13,854 bases of DNA from Chloroflexota bacterium (GTDB lineage Bacteria > Chloroflexota > Dehalococcoidia > SM23-28-2 > RBG-16-64-32), in NCBI GenBank assembly GCA_022565075.1, contig JADFKG010000038.1, forward strand, positions 1 to 13,854. Direction: 5' to 3'. This document shows, piece after piece, positions 1-7,355 of the stretch (positions within the stretch are counted from its first letter, which is position 1; the number at the start of each line of letters is the position of its first letter). The notes under the pieces were generated by a model that did no database searches, was not told the DNA's origin, and saw nothing but the letters and a program-made list of their open reading frames with translations. Position numbers and translations under genes: made by a program.

Positions 1-2803
1 GGCGGCGGTCTTCGCCGCCCTCTCCCGTATTGCTCTTGCCGCCGAGGCGGTTCATGGCGATCGCCAGCGTCTCGTGGGCCTCGGCGCCGATCGAGCCGAA
101 CGACATCGCGCCCGTCGCGAAGCGATGGAAGATCGCCTCTATCGGCTCCACTTCGTCGATCGGTATCGGTTCGCGGTCCGAGTTGATCTCGAAGAGGCCC
201 CGTAGCGTACAAAGCCGCTCGGACTGATCGTCCACCATACGGCTGTACTCCTTGAAGACGTCCAGGCGGCCGGAGCGCGTGCTGTGCTGCAGGCGGAACA
301 CCGTCTCCGGGTTGAAGAGGTGGAACTCTCCGTCCCGGCGCCACTGGTACTGGCCGCCCCAGAGAAGCTCGTCCAGCCCGCCGGCACGTTCGGGGAAGGC
401 GCGCTCCTGGTGATAGAGCGTGTCGATGCCGATCTCCTCGACGCCGACGCCGCCGATGCGCGACGCTGTGTACGTGAAGTAACGGTCGATGAACTCCTGC
501 CCCAGGCCGATCGCCTCGAAGATCTGCGCCCCGCGGTAGCTCTGGACGGTCGAGATGCCCATCTTGGACATGATCTTGACCACGGCCTTCTTGCAGGCCT
601 TGAGGTAGTGCTCGATCGCCTCCTCGTTGGAGATCTCGGACTCCATCAGGCCCTCGTCTCGCATGCCGGCCAGCGAATCCAGCGCCAGGTACGGGTTGAC
701 CGCGTCGGCGCCGTAGCCAATCAGCAGTGCGAAGTGGTGGCCCTCACGCGCCTCGCCCGTCTCCAGCACGAGCCCCACGCGCGTGCGCTTCCGCTCACGC
801 ACGAGGTGGTTGTGCAGGCCGGCCGTTGCCAGGAGCGCTGGTATGGGAGCGTTGTTCTTGTCGACGCCGCGGTCCGAGAGGACGAGGATGCGCGCACCGT
901 TCTCGATCGCCTCGTCGGCCTGCTGGCAGAGCCGCGCCATCGCTTGCTCAAGGCCCTTCGGCCCTTCGGCGACCGGGAAGAGCAGCGGCAGGACGCGTGT
1001 GCTCAGCTTACCGTTCCTGGCGGCCTTGAAGCGCGCCAGGTCGTCGTTGTCGATGAACGGTGACTTGATCTCCACCCGCCGCGCGTTCTCCGGCCGTGGC
1101 TCCAGGAGGTCGCCCTCCGGACCGACCAGCGATCTCACGGACGTCACGATCTCTTCGCGGATCGCGTCCAGGGGCGGGTTCGTGACCTGCGCGAAGAGCT
1201 GCTTGAAGTAGTTGAAGAGCGGCTGTGGCTTGTCGGAGAGCACGGCCAGCGGCGTGTCCGTCCCCATGGAGCCGAGCGCTTCTTGCCCGTCGCTCGCCAT
1301 CGGCCCCAGGATGTACTTCAGGTCCTCGACCGTATAGCCGAAGGCGATCTGATGTTGTAGGAGCCCATCGCCCTGGAGCGTCTTCGCCGGCTTGCCCTTC
1401 GGCAGGTCGTCTATCGTCTTCAGGTTCTTCGCCAGCCACTCGCCGTACGGGCGCTCGGACGCCATCCGGTGCTTCAGCTCCGTGTCGTCGATGATTCGCC
1501 CTTCGGCCATGTCCACGAGGAACATGCGGCCCGGCTGCAGGCGCCCCTTGTAGAGCACGTTCTCCGGTTCGATCGGCAGAACGCCAACCTCGGAGGCCAT
1601 GATCACGAAGTCGTCCTTCGTAACGTAGTAGCGGGACGGGCGCAGGCCGTTGCGGTCCAGCACGGCGCCGATCTTGTTGCCGTCCGTGAAGGCGATCGAG
1701 GCGGGGCCGTCCCACGGCTCCATCAGGCACGAGTGGTAGCGATAGAAGTCCTTCTTCTCCTGGCTCATCGACTCGTGGCCGTCCCACGGTTCCGGGATCA
1801 TCATCATGATCGCGTGTTCGATCGGGCGGCCCGTCATCGTCAGGAACTCCAGGGCGTTGTCGAAGCAGGCGGTGTCGCTGCCGCTTTCGTCGATCACCGG
1901 CATGATGCGCTGGATGTCCGGGATCAGGTCGGACTCAAAGAGGGCCTCGCGGGCGCGCATCCAGTTAACGTTGCCCCTCAGCGTGTTGATCTCACCGTTG
2001 TGGGAGATCATCCGATACGGGTGCGCCAGCTTCCAGCTGGGGAACGTGTTCGTGCTGAAGCGCGAGTGGAACATGCAGAGCGCGCTCTCCATTCGCGGGT
2101 CCGAGAGATCCGGGAAGTACTCGCGGATCTGGCTCGCTATCAGCATTCCTTTGTAGATCAGCGTCTTGGCCGACAGGCTCGGCACATAGAACGACGCCGC
2201 TTCCTTGATGTCGCCCCGGTCGAGCGATCTGTGAAAGAGCCGGCGGATGACGAAGAGGCGGCGCTCAAAGGCGTCGAGGTCCGGGACGTGCTTGCCGCGG
2301 CCGATGAAGACGTGGAACATGTCCGGCTCGGCGGCGACGGCCGTCGCGCCCAGCGATGAGTTGTCCGTCGGGACCTGTCGCCAGCCCAGCAGGTGCTGTC
2401 CGTCTTCCTCCACGATCTTCTGAAGCAGCCCCATCGCCTCCTTCAGCGCTCTCTTATTCTTCGGCGCGAAGATCAGGCCCACGCCGTAGTGGTCCGGCGC
2501 CGGCAGGCGAATGCCTTCCTGTGCGCAGACGTGGGAGAAGAAGTCGTGGGGCACCTGGATGAGGATGCCGGCGCCGTCGCCGGTGTTCACTTCGCAGCCA
2601 CAGGCGCCGCGGTGCTCGAGATGTTCGAGTGCCGTGATGCCGTCGTCGATAACCTTGTGCGACCGCTGGCCCTTCAAGTGCACGAGAAAGCCGACGCCGC
2701 AGCTTTCGTGCTCGTGGGCTGGATCGTAGAGCCCGGCCGCCTTTGGGCCTTCGGCGCCGTGTGCCGTGATAGGTACAGGGGAAGTGCTGTCTTGTGAGTT
2801 CAT
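1..2803 (-). CDS. gltB: Glutamate synthase large subunit, N-terminal two thirds (runs off left edge)
   Basis: Makes glutamate from glutamine and 2-oxoglutarate; this subunit holds the glutaminase and the FMN/iron-sulfur synthase sites and normally pairs with GltD. The frame stays open from the ATG at 2803 to base 1 (about 934 codons; the family has about 1500), so the end of the FMN domain and the C-terminal GXGXG domain lie outside. Seen in order: a 34-residue propeptide, then Cys35 in ESCGVGF, the class II amidotransferase nucleophile exposed by processing; HRGACG; FHSRFSTNTFPSW; SHNGEINTLRGN; LDRNGLRPSRYY; the central domain; and from about residue 898 the synthase motif GAMSFGSIGAEAHE followed by GGKSNTGEGGED. 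The start is set by a purine-rich Shine-Dalgarno (GAGGAGAGGG) 3-12 bases upstream and by the propeptide length. A good promoter lies about 200 bases upstream. No gltD is visible; it may lie left of the window. Confidence 0.97.
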   Translation of the reverse strand, partial: MNSQDSTSPVPITAHGAEGPKAAGLYDPAHEHESCGVGFLVHLKGQRSHKVIDDGITALEHLEHRGACGCEVNTGDGAGILIQVPHDFFSHVCAQEGIRLPAPDHYGVGLIFAPKNKRALKEAMGLLQKIVEEDGQHLLGWRQVPTDNSSLGATAVAAEPDMFHVFIGRGKHVPDLDAFERRLFVIRRLFHRSLDRGDIKEAASFYVPSLSAKTLIYKGMLIASQIREYFPDLSDPRMESALCMFHSRFSTNTFPSWKLAHPYRMISHNGEINTLRGNVNWMRAREALFESDLIPDIQRIMPVIDESGSDTACFDNALEFLTMTGRPIEHAIMMMIPEPWDGHESMSQEKKDFYRYHSCLMEPWDGPASIAFTDGNKIGAVLDRNGLRPSRYYVTKDDFVIMASEVGVLPIEPENVLYKGRLQPGRMFLVDMAEGRIIDDTELKHRMASERPYGEWLAKNLKTIDDLPKGKPAKTLQGDGLLQHQIAFGYTVEDLKYILGPMASDGQEALGSMGTDTPLAVLSDKPQPLFNYFKQLFAQVTNPPLDAIREEIVTSVRSLVGPEGDLLEPRPENARRVEIKSPFIDNDDLARFKAARNGKLSTRVLPLLFPVAEGPKGLEQAMARLCQQADEAIENGARILVLSDRGVDKNNAPIPALLATAGLHNHLVRERKRTRVGLVLETGEAREGHHFALLIGYGADAVNPYLALDSLAGMRDEGLMESEISNEEAIEHYLKACKKAVVKIMSKMGISTVQSYRGAQIFEAIGLGQEFIDRYFTYTASRIGGVGVEEIGIDTLYHQERAFPERAGGLDELLWGGQYQWRRDGEFHLFNPETVFRLQHSTRSGRLDVFKEYSRMVDDQSERLCTLRGLFEINSDREPIPIDEVEPIEAIFHRFATGAMSFGSIGAEAHETLAIAMNRLGGKSNTGEGGEDRR

Positions 2804-3001
2804 GAGCCCTCTCCTCGTTGCCCTAGATGCGCCTGGGCGCTACGCACGCCGCAGCGCTGCGTTTCGCGCGGGAGAGCACCGTACGAGCCCGTAGGAACGA
2901 TCGGCAGAAGGCAGCGGCCGGTGCGTCCGGAACAGTTACAGTCGCTATAGATGCCTCGGGCTTGATCATCCGTACCTTGTCCCTACCGCCGGAAAAAGAA
3001 T
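2804..3001 (-). promoter_or_regulatory. gltB 5' leader with possible upstream ORF
   Basis: This is the stretch between the predicted transcription start (about 3001) and the gltB start codon. It is long for this compact window. It contains a perfect 12-bp palindrome CGCAGCGCTGCG (2850-2861), a small GCGC-CTGG-GCGC hairpin (2829-2840) and a possible 48-codon minus-strand ORF (ATG at 2967-2969, stop TAG at 2823-2825, beginning MIKPEASIATV). The ORF stops 19 bases before gltB. Its third codon positions are clearly less GC-rich than in the real genes, so translation is doubtful. I recognise no named riboswitch. The remaining gap to the next gene (3037-3186) shows nothing I can name. Confidence 0.35.
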
Positions 3002-3007
3002 GTGTGA

Positions 3008-3036
3008 AGTATACCGGCGGTTCCCGGAGTTGTCTA
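3008..3036 (-). promoter_or_regulatory. Sigma-70 type promoter for gltB
   Basis: Read on the minus strand, TAGACA (3031-3036, five of six to the -35 consensus) and TATACT (3008-3013, five of six to the -10 consensus) are separated by exactly 17 bases. Transcription would start near 3001 and run into gltB. This is the best housekeeping-type promoter I see in the window. Confidence 0.65.
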
Positions 3037-3186
3037 CGCCGCCACGATCTGCCATCGGGGCGGCGTACTCCATAGACGTCTTCGATTGAGCATCTACGTT
3101 ACCATAGGCGACAGCAGGCCGTCAAAGCGGTGCAGCGATGGAAATCGGCTACACTTTCATCAACGCACAGCCTTGAGGGGTAGCCA

Positions 3187-3576
3187 ATGAGCGCGTGGAA
3201 TCGTGTGAACCGGAAGGCCCGTCTGGCCGTACCTATCTCCTTCGCGGGGACTTTACTATCTCTGGCTGCCATCCTGTCACCCTCGCTTCCCTGTAGTGAC
3301 ACTGCTGGTACCTGGCTTTTCGGCGCAGCCTGGGTCGCGTTGCCAGTCTTCTATTCCTCGTTCCTGGTTTCAGCGGCCAGGCTCGTGTTTGATCGGTTCC
3401 TTGCTGCGGCCGGCGCGGCTTTGGGTGTCAACCTTTTGCTGGGAGTCGCCGGCTGGCTCATCTCGGTGGTTGCCAGCGGCGGCGAATCGGTTGTGGCAAG
3501 AGCGGCAGCGTGGATTCCGTTCTGGTTGCTAGGCCTGCTAATTGAAGTCCGCCTACAGGACGTCTGCCCAGACTGA
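3187..3576 (+). CDS. Small four-helix membrane protein, unknown function
   Basis: 129 residues, not recognised. Hydropathy by eye gives four membrane segments at about residues 13-32, 42-65, 70-94 and 104-121. The N-terminus is short and basic (NRVNRKAR) and the C-terminus short and acidic, ending with a Cys (DVCPD). A further Cys (SLPCSD) lies in the loop after helix 1. The ATG has GAGGGG about 8 bases upstream. Third positions are visibly less GC-rich than in gltB or groEL, which could mean recent acquisition or weak selection. It is read divergently from gltB, and its stop lies only 38 bases before the groEL CIRCE site, so the groEL promoter starts almost at its end. Reality as a gene is likely but not certain. 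Confidence 0.65.
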   Translation: MSAWNRVNRKARLAVPISFAGTLLSLAAILSPSLPCSDTAGTWLFGAAWVALPVFYSSFLVSAARLVFDRFLAAAGAALGVNLLLGVAGWLISVVASGGESVVARAAAWIPFWLLGLLIEVRLQDVCPD

Positions 3577-3580
3577 CGAC

Positions 3581-3609
3581 TTGAACTTGCGCTAGCATTG
3601 CGCCAGAAT
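3581..3609 (+). promoter_or_regulatory. Candidate groEL promoter
   Basis: TTGAAC (3581-3586) and CAGAAT (3604-3609) are 17 bases apart; each matches consensus at four of six positions. Transcription would start near 3616, inside the CIRCE operator, which is the usual arrangement for HrcA repression. Confidence 0.45.
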
Positions 3610-3614
3610 AGCTC

Positions 3615-3641
3615 TTAGCACTCCGCCCCGGTGAGTGCTAA
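3615..3641. promoter_or_regulatory. CIRCE operator (HrcA binding site)
   Basis: A perfect match to the classical inverted repeat: TTAGCACTC (3615-3623), nine-base spacer, GAGTGCTAA (3633-3641). CIRCE binds the HrcA heat-shock repressor, whose activity depends on GroEL, so groEL is expected to be derepressed on heat or folding stress. It lies 62 bases before the groEL start codon. hrcA itself is not in the window. Confidence 0.97.
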
Positions 3642-3702
3642 CGCCCATTCGCATAAGAATGCCCGCACGCTCAGAAGCCCAGACGGGCAAGAAGGAGAAC
3701 CC

Positions 3703-5328
3703 ATGGCCAAGCAACTGCTCTTTGATGAGGCCGCGCGACACGCTCTTAAGAGCGGCGTCGACGCGCTCGCCGACGCCGTCAAGATCACCCTCGGCCCCAA
3801 GGGCCGCAACGTCGTCCTGGAGAAGAAGTTCGGCTCGCCGACGATCACCAACGACGGCGTCACCATCGCCAAGGACATCGAGCTGGAAGACCCGTTCGAG
3901 AACATCGGCGCGCAGCTCGCGAAGGAGATCGCCTCCAAGACCAACGACATCGCCGGCGACGGCACCACCACCGCTACTATCCTCGGTCAGGCGATCGTCC
4001 ACGAAGGCCTCAAGAACGTCGCCGCCGGCGCCAGCCCGATGGCGCTCAAGCGGGGCATCGAGCAGGCTGCCGCAGCGGCCGTCAAGAGCATCAAGTCGAA
4101 CTCTGTCAGGGTCACCAGCAGCGCGCAGATGGCGCAGGTCGCGGCGATCTCGGCCAACAACGACGAGCAGATCGGCGAACTGATCGCCGACGTCATGGAG
4201 AAGGTCGGCAAGGACGGCGTCATTACTGTCGAGGAGTCGAAGGGCATCGAGACCGAGACCGAGTTCGTCGAAGGCATGAACTTCGACCGCGGCTATATCA
4301 GCCCCTACTTCGTCACCAACCCCGAGCGCATGGAAGCCGTGATCGACGACCCGCACATCCTGATCACGGACAAGAAGCTCTCCGCCGTCAACGACATCCT
4401 GCCCATCCTGGAAAAGGTCCTGCAGAGCGGCAGCAAGAACCTGCTCATCATCTGTGATGACTGCGACGGCGAGGCGCTGGCCACCCTGGCCGTCAACCGC
4501 CTGCGCGGCACGATCAACGTCTGCGCGGTCAAGGCGCCCGGCTTCGGAGACCGCCGCAAGGAGAACCTGGGCGACCTGGCGACCGTAACCGGCGGCGAAC
4601 TCCTCAGCGATGAGCTGGGCCGCAGCCTGGACTCGGCCGAACTGTCCGACCTGGGCCACGCGCGCAAAGTCGTCATCACGAAGGAAGAGACCACTATCAT
4701 CCAGGGCGCGGGTAGCTCCAAGGCCGTTCAGGGCCGCGTGAGCGCCGTCAAGGCCGCCATCGAGAGCGTCACGTCCGACTGGGACCGCGAGAAGCTCCAG
4801 GAGCGCCTCGGCAAGCTCACCGGCAGCGTCGCCGTCATCAAGGTCGGCGCCGCCACCGAGACCGAGCTCAAGGAGCGCAAGCACCGCGTCGAGGACGCCG
4901 TTCAGGCGACCCGCGCGGCCGTCGAAGAGGGAGTCGTCTCAGGCGGTGGCGTCGCCTTCATCAACGCCCTGCCCGCACTGGAGAGGCTCAAGCTGGAGGG
5001 TGATGAGGCCACCGGCGTCGCCATTCTCAAACGCGCGCTGGAGGAGCCGCTGCGCCGCATCGCCATCAACGCCGGCAAGGACGGCTCGGTGATCGCGCAG
5101 AAGGTGAAGACGCTGAAGAAAGGCGAAGGCTACGACGCCGCCAAAGACAACTTCGGCGACATGACGAAGCGCGGCATCGTCGACCCAGTCAAAGTCACGC
5201 GCTCGGCGCTCGAGAACGCCGTCAGCATCGCCTCCATGGTCCTGACCACAAATGCTCTCGTCACTGAGATTCCGGAGAAGCAGGCCGCCGGTGCCGGTGC
5301 GCCGCCGCCGATGTCCGACATGTACTAA
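3703..5328 (+). CDS. groL: 60-kDa chaperonin GroEL
   Basis: ATP-driven protein-folding chamber of the cytoplasm; 541 residues, normal for the family and collinear with E. coli. Seen: GPKGRNV at 31-37 and GDGTTTA at 85-91 (nucleotide pocket; Asp86 equals E. coli Asp87), the apical domain with FDRGYISPYF, APGFGDRRKE, and Asp398 in HRVEDAVQATRAA, which falls at the same number as the E. coli ATPase aspartate. VVSGGGVA follows at 411-418. The start ATG at 3703 is preceded by AAGGAG six bases upstream; the frame extends 24 codons further up through the CIRCE site, but that cannot be coding. The tail ends PPPMSDMY and lacks the GGM repeats typical of many GroELs. No groES is adjacent, so either groES is elsewhere or this is a second copy. 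Regulation by HrcA is strongly implied by the upstream CIRCE. Confidence 0.98.
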   Translation: MAKQLLFDEAARHALKSGVDALADAVKITLGPKGRNVVLEKKFGSPTITNDGVTIAKDIELEDPFENIGAQLAKEIASKTNDIAGDGTTTATILGQAIVHEGLKNVAAGASPMALKRGIEQAAAAAVKSIKSNSVRVTSSAQMAQVAAISANNDEQIGELIADVMEKVGKDGVITVEESKGIETETEFVEGMNFDRGYISPYFVTNPERMEAVIDDPHILITDKKLSAVNDILPILEKVLQSGSKNLLIICDDCDGEALATLAVNRLRGTINVCAVKAPGFGDRRKENLGDLATVTGGELLSDELGRSLDSAELSDLGHARKVVITKEETTIIQGAGSSKAVQGRVSAVKAAIESVTSDWDREKLQERLGKLTGSVAVIKVGAATETELKERKHRVEDAVQATRAAVEEGVVSGGGVAFINALPALERLKLEGDEATGVAILKRALEEPLRRIAINAGKDGSVIAQKVKTLKKGEGYDAAKDNFGDMTKRGIVDPVKVTRSALENAVSIASMVLTTNALVTEIPEKQAAGAGAPPPMSDMY

Positions 5329-5339
5329 GCCGGAGGAAA

Positions 5340-5359
5340 AGGCACGAGCGGTCGTGTTT
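5340..5359 (+). terminator. Weak hairpin after groEL
   Basis: CACGA (5343-5347) pairs with TCGTG (5352-5356) across a GCGG loop and is followed by TTT; two G-U pairs and one A-U pair could extend the stem. It lies 11-30 bases after the groEL stop. The stem and T-run are short, so termination may be partial. Confidence 0.3.
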
Positions 5360-5405
5360 CACATCAGGCGTGCCTCGCGGGCGTCTCGGATAGAGGCCGC
5401 GGTCG

Positions 5406-5411
5406 TATAAT
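5406..5411 (+). promoter_or_regulatory. Candidate -10 box for the gene at 5454
   Basis: A perfect TATAAT lies in the groEL downstream gap, 42 bases before the ATG at 5454. No convincing -35 hexamer is present at 16-18 bases. It hints that the following gene has its own promoter. A start near 5418 would favour the ATG at 5454 over the TTG at 5433. Confidence 0.4.
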
Positions 5412-5453
5412 TATCCGAGAGGGAACGTAGATTTGTTCACGGAGAGTGGTGAG

Positions 5454-5876
5454 ATGATCGATCTTGAAGAGTTGCGTAACGTCGTCGACAACGCTGACGT
5501 GTTCACGATCGGCTTTCGCATGTTCCCGGAGCGACTGATCATAGATACGCGGAGCGAGGCCGAGACTCCGCCGATGATTCGCGTCGTCAAGCCGGTGAAC
5601 ACCGTCGAAGAGCGGTTCTTCTGGCTCGGCAAGGAACGTCCTCAGTTCTCGATGCCGGAGCGCTTTACGTTCTTCATCTGGCCGCACTCCATGCGCTTCT
5701 TCGAAGAATCCGGCCTCGGCGACCTGATTCGCCAGCGCGTCTTCCCCATCGACCCCGACTGCGGCCGCCAGATGGCGGAGAGCATCCAGCGCCTCGGCGT
5801 CCTCGAGCGTAAGGCGGAGCGCGATGCGATCACGGGCCGCAACTACGAGACCCTATGGGAGCGCGCCCTAAGCTAG
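5454..5876 (+). CDS. Conserved-looking protein of unknown function
   Basis: 140 residues from the ATG; not recognised. Soluble, with no signal peptide or membrane segment. It begins with an acidic segment (MIDLEELRNVVDNADVF), has several aromatic-rich stretches (ERFFWLGKERPQF, ERFTFFIWPHSMRFF) and ends in a basic/acidic helix (RLGVLERKAERDAITGR). The strongly biased third positions and the terminator straight after its stop argue for a real gene. The frame is also open from a TTG at 5433 with GAGAGGG upstream, which would add seven residues. I chose the ATG because GGAG lies nine bases before it and a TATAAT lies 42 bases before. It follows groEL by 125 bases, but the TATAAT in between suggests separate expression. 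Confidence 0.8.
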   Translation: MIDLEELRNVVDNADVFTIGFRMFPERLIIDTRSEAETPPMIRVVKPVNTVEERFFWLGKERPQFSMPERFTFFIWPHSMRFFEESGLGDLIRQRVFPIDPDCGRQMAESIQRLGVLERKAERDAITGRNYETLWERALS

Positions 5877-5897
5877 ACATCACGCGCCACGTAAACG

Positions 5898-5923
5898 AAG
5901 GCCGCCCTCTCCGGGCGGCCTTT
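5898..5923 (+). terminator. Strong intrinsic terminator
   Basis: A ten-base-pair stem, AAGGCCGCCC (5898-5907) with GGGCGGCCTT (5913-5922), encloses a five-base loop and ends in TTT. It lies 21 bases after the stop of the gene at 5454. It separates the groEL region from ridA. Confidence 0.88.
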
Positions 5924-5993
5924 CGGCGTCTTCCCGTCGTCCGCACCGCGCGGTAGTATCGCGCCAGACCTTAGCCGCGAAAGGAGCGCCACG

Positions 5994-6383
5994 ATGGAAC
6001 GACGAGCGATCAACCCCTGGAGCTGGCAGGACAGCTTCGGCTTCGTGCAGGCGAACGAGATTACCGGCGCGCAAAGAGTGCTCTACTGCTCTGGCCAGAC
6101 GTCAGTCGACGAGAATGGCACCCCTGTGCATGAAGGCGACATGGCCTCCCAGACGGTCCAGGCGTTGGACAACCTCGAGGCTGTGCTCAAGGACGCCGGC
6201 ATGGACCTGAGCAACATCGTGCGCCTGAGGATCTACACCACGGACATCGACGCCACGATGGCCAGCTACGGCGTCGTGGCGCCTCGCTTCGCCCCGATCA
6301 AGGCCGCACAGACGCTGATCGGCGTCTCCCGCCTCTTCGTCCCGCAGTTGATGATCGAGATCGAAGCCACGGCCGTCGCCTGA
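5994..6383 (+). CDS. ridA: RidA/YjgF family protein (enamine/imine deaminase)
   Basis: 129 residues, the normal size for this trimeric cytoplasmic family, whose best-known members hydrolyse reactive 2-aminoacrylate and related imines released by PLP enzymes. Seen: LYCSGQTSVDENG (30-42), MASQTVQALDNLEAVL (50-65), IVRLRIYTTDID (75-86) and the C-terminal IEIEATAVA. The key arginine of RidA (Arg105 in E. coli) appears to be Arg113 in GVSRL, but the loop between it and the IEIEA strand is one residue longer than in E. coli, so activity is likely, not certain. The ATG has AAAGGAG eight bases upstream. A strong terminator ends the previous unit. The kinase gene starts three bases after the stop, so the two are probably cotranscribed and coupled. 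Confidence 0.92.
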   Translation: MERRAINPWSWQDSFGFVQANEITGAQRVLYCSGQTSVDENGTPVHEGDMASQTVQALDNLEAVLKDAGMDLSNIVRLRIYTTDIDATMASYGVVAPRFAPIKAAQTLIGVSRLFVPQLMIEIEATAVA

Positions 6384-6386
6384 CGC

Positions 6387-7349
6387 ATGCCTGATCTCTA
6401 CGGCGCGATCGACCTCGGCGGCACCAACGTGCGGGCGATCGTCGCCGGCCTCGACGGTAAGATCAGCGGCGACGACCGGCGTCCGTCCCGCGCCAGCGAT
6501 GGTCTCGACGCCACGATCGAGACGCTGCTGGCGTCACTGGCGCACGCGTGCTCTGAGGCCGGCGTCGAAGCCAGCGCCCTCCGCGGCCTCGGCGTCGCCA
6601 CGCCCGGCTGGGTGGACACGGAACGCGGAATCGTGCCGGCGGCGCCACAGCTCATCGGCTGGCGGGATGTGCCGCTCGTCGAAATGCTGCAGGAGCGCCT
6701 CGGCCTCACCGTCCGGCTGGAGAACGACGCCAACGCCGCCGCGCTTGGCGAGAACGCCTTCGGGGCCGGACGCGGCACGCGGCACATGCTCTACATAACG
6801 GTAAGCACCGGCGTCGGTGCAGGCATCATCGTCGACGGGCGTCTCTATGGTGGCGCGAAAGGCTCCGCCGGCGAGATCGGTCACACTATCGTCGACCCGT
6901 CCGGCCCGCCCTGCGGCTGCGGCAAGCACGGCTGCCTCGAGTCGCTCTCTTCCGGCACGGCGATCGCCCGCCGGGCGGCGCAGGCCGCGGACCGCGGAGA
7001 CTCAGCCGCCCTGGCCGGTATCAGAGAGCGCGAGGGCCGACTTGGCGCGCGCCAAGTCGCCGACGCCGCGCGCCAGGGAGACGCAGCGAGCATCGCGATC
7101 TACGAGGAGGCCGGGTATTTTCTGGGGATCGCGCTGGCCAACGCCGTCAACCTGCTCAGCCCCGAGGCGATCATCCTCGGTGGCGGCGTCATGCGGGCGA
7201 AGGACCTCTTCCTGCCGCGCGCCGAGGAGACGATGCGCGATCTCGCACTGGACGAGCCACTGAAGTACATGCGTCTCGCCGAAGCGGAACTGGGCGACCG
7301 GGCCGGCGTCATGGGGATGATCGCCCGCCTCGGCCAGCAGGCCGGCTAG
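6387..7349 (+). CDS. ROK-family sugar kinase (probable glucokinase)
   Basis: 320 residues, normal for a ROK kinase, which phosphorylates glucose or a similar hexose with ATP. Seen: phosphate-binding DLGGTNVR (9-16); GLGVATPGWVD (67-77); ENDANAAALGE with the catalytic base Asp114; STGVGAGI (140-147); GEIGHTIVD with His166, and CGCGKHGCLE, where His166, Cys176, Cys178 and Cys183 form the ROK zinc site; and ILGGGVM near the C-terminus. There is no N-terminal winged-helix domain, so it is a kinase and not a ROK repressor. The ATG begins three bases after the ridA stop and has no Shine-Dalgarno of its own, which points to translational coupling. Glucokinase is the commonest activity, but N-acetylmannosamine or fructose kinase cannot be excluded by eye. 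A perfect 22-bp palindrome lies within the gene (7038-7059). It converges with the minus-strand gene at 7356, with only a six-base gap. Confidence 0.93.
   Translation: MPDLYGAIDLGGTNVRAIVAGLDGKISGDDRRPSRASDGLDATIETLLASLAHACSEAGVEASALRGLGVATPGWVDTERGIVPAAPQLIGWRDVPLVEMLQERLGLTVRLENDANAAALGENAFGAGRGTRHMLYITVSTGVGAGIIVDGRLYGGAKGSAGEIGHTIVDPSGPPCGCGKHGCLESLSSGTAIARRAAQAADRGDSAALAGIREREGRLGARQVADAARQGDAASIAIYEEAGYFLGIALANAVNLLSPEAIILGGGVMRAKDLFLPRAEETMRDLALDEPLKYMRLAEAELGDRAGVMGMIARLGQQAG
7038..7059. repeat. Perfect 22-bp palindrome inside the sugar kinase gene
   Basis: CGACTTGGCGC (7038-7048) is followed directly by its exact reverse complement (7049-7059). It encodes RLGARQVAD of the kinase in frame. 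No spacer and no mismatch are present; the match ends at the outer bases C7037 and C7060. Confidence 0.9.
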
Positions 7350-7355
7350 CTCGGG

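Noticed and set aside
284..2359. Long plus-strand open frames (284-1063, 1469-2359) opposite gltB
   Set aside because: The minus strand carries uninterrupted gltB with all expected motifs; the plus-strand products resemble nothing.
2827..3075. 82-codon plus-strand frame between gltB and the membrane protein
   Set aside because: It covers the minus-strand gltB promoter and leader, shows weak codon bias and has no convincing ribosome binding site.
3631..3702. GTG start extending GroEL by 24 residues
   Set aside because: It would lie in the CIRCE operator; MAKQLLFDEAAR from the ATG at 3703 is the normal GroEL N-terminus with a good Shine-Dalgarno.
3592..4884. 430-codon minus-strand open frame opposite groEL
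   Set aside because: Fully antisense to a textbook GroEL; low-complexity Asp/Leu/Val/Gly product; no start signals.
5931..5959. Promoter for ridA (TTCCCG and TAGTAT)
   Set aside because: Only the -10 is moderately good; the -35 matches at two positions.
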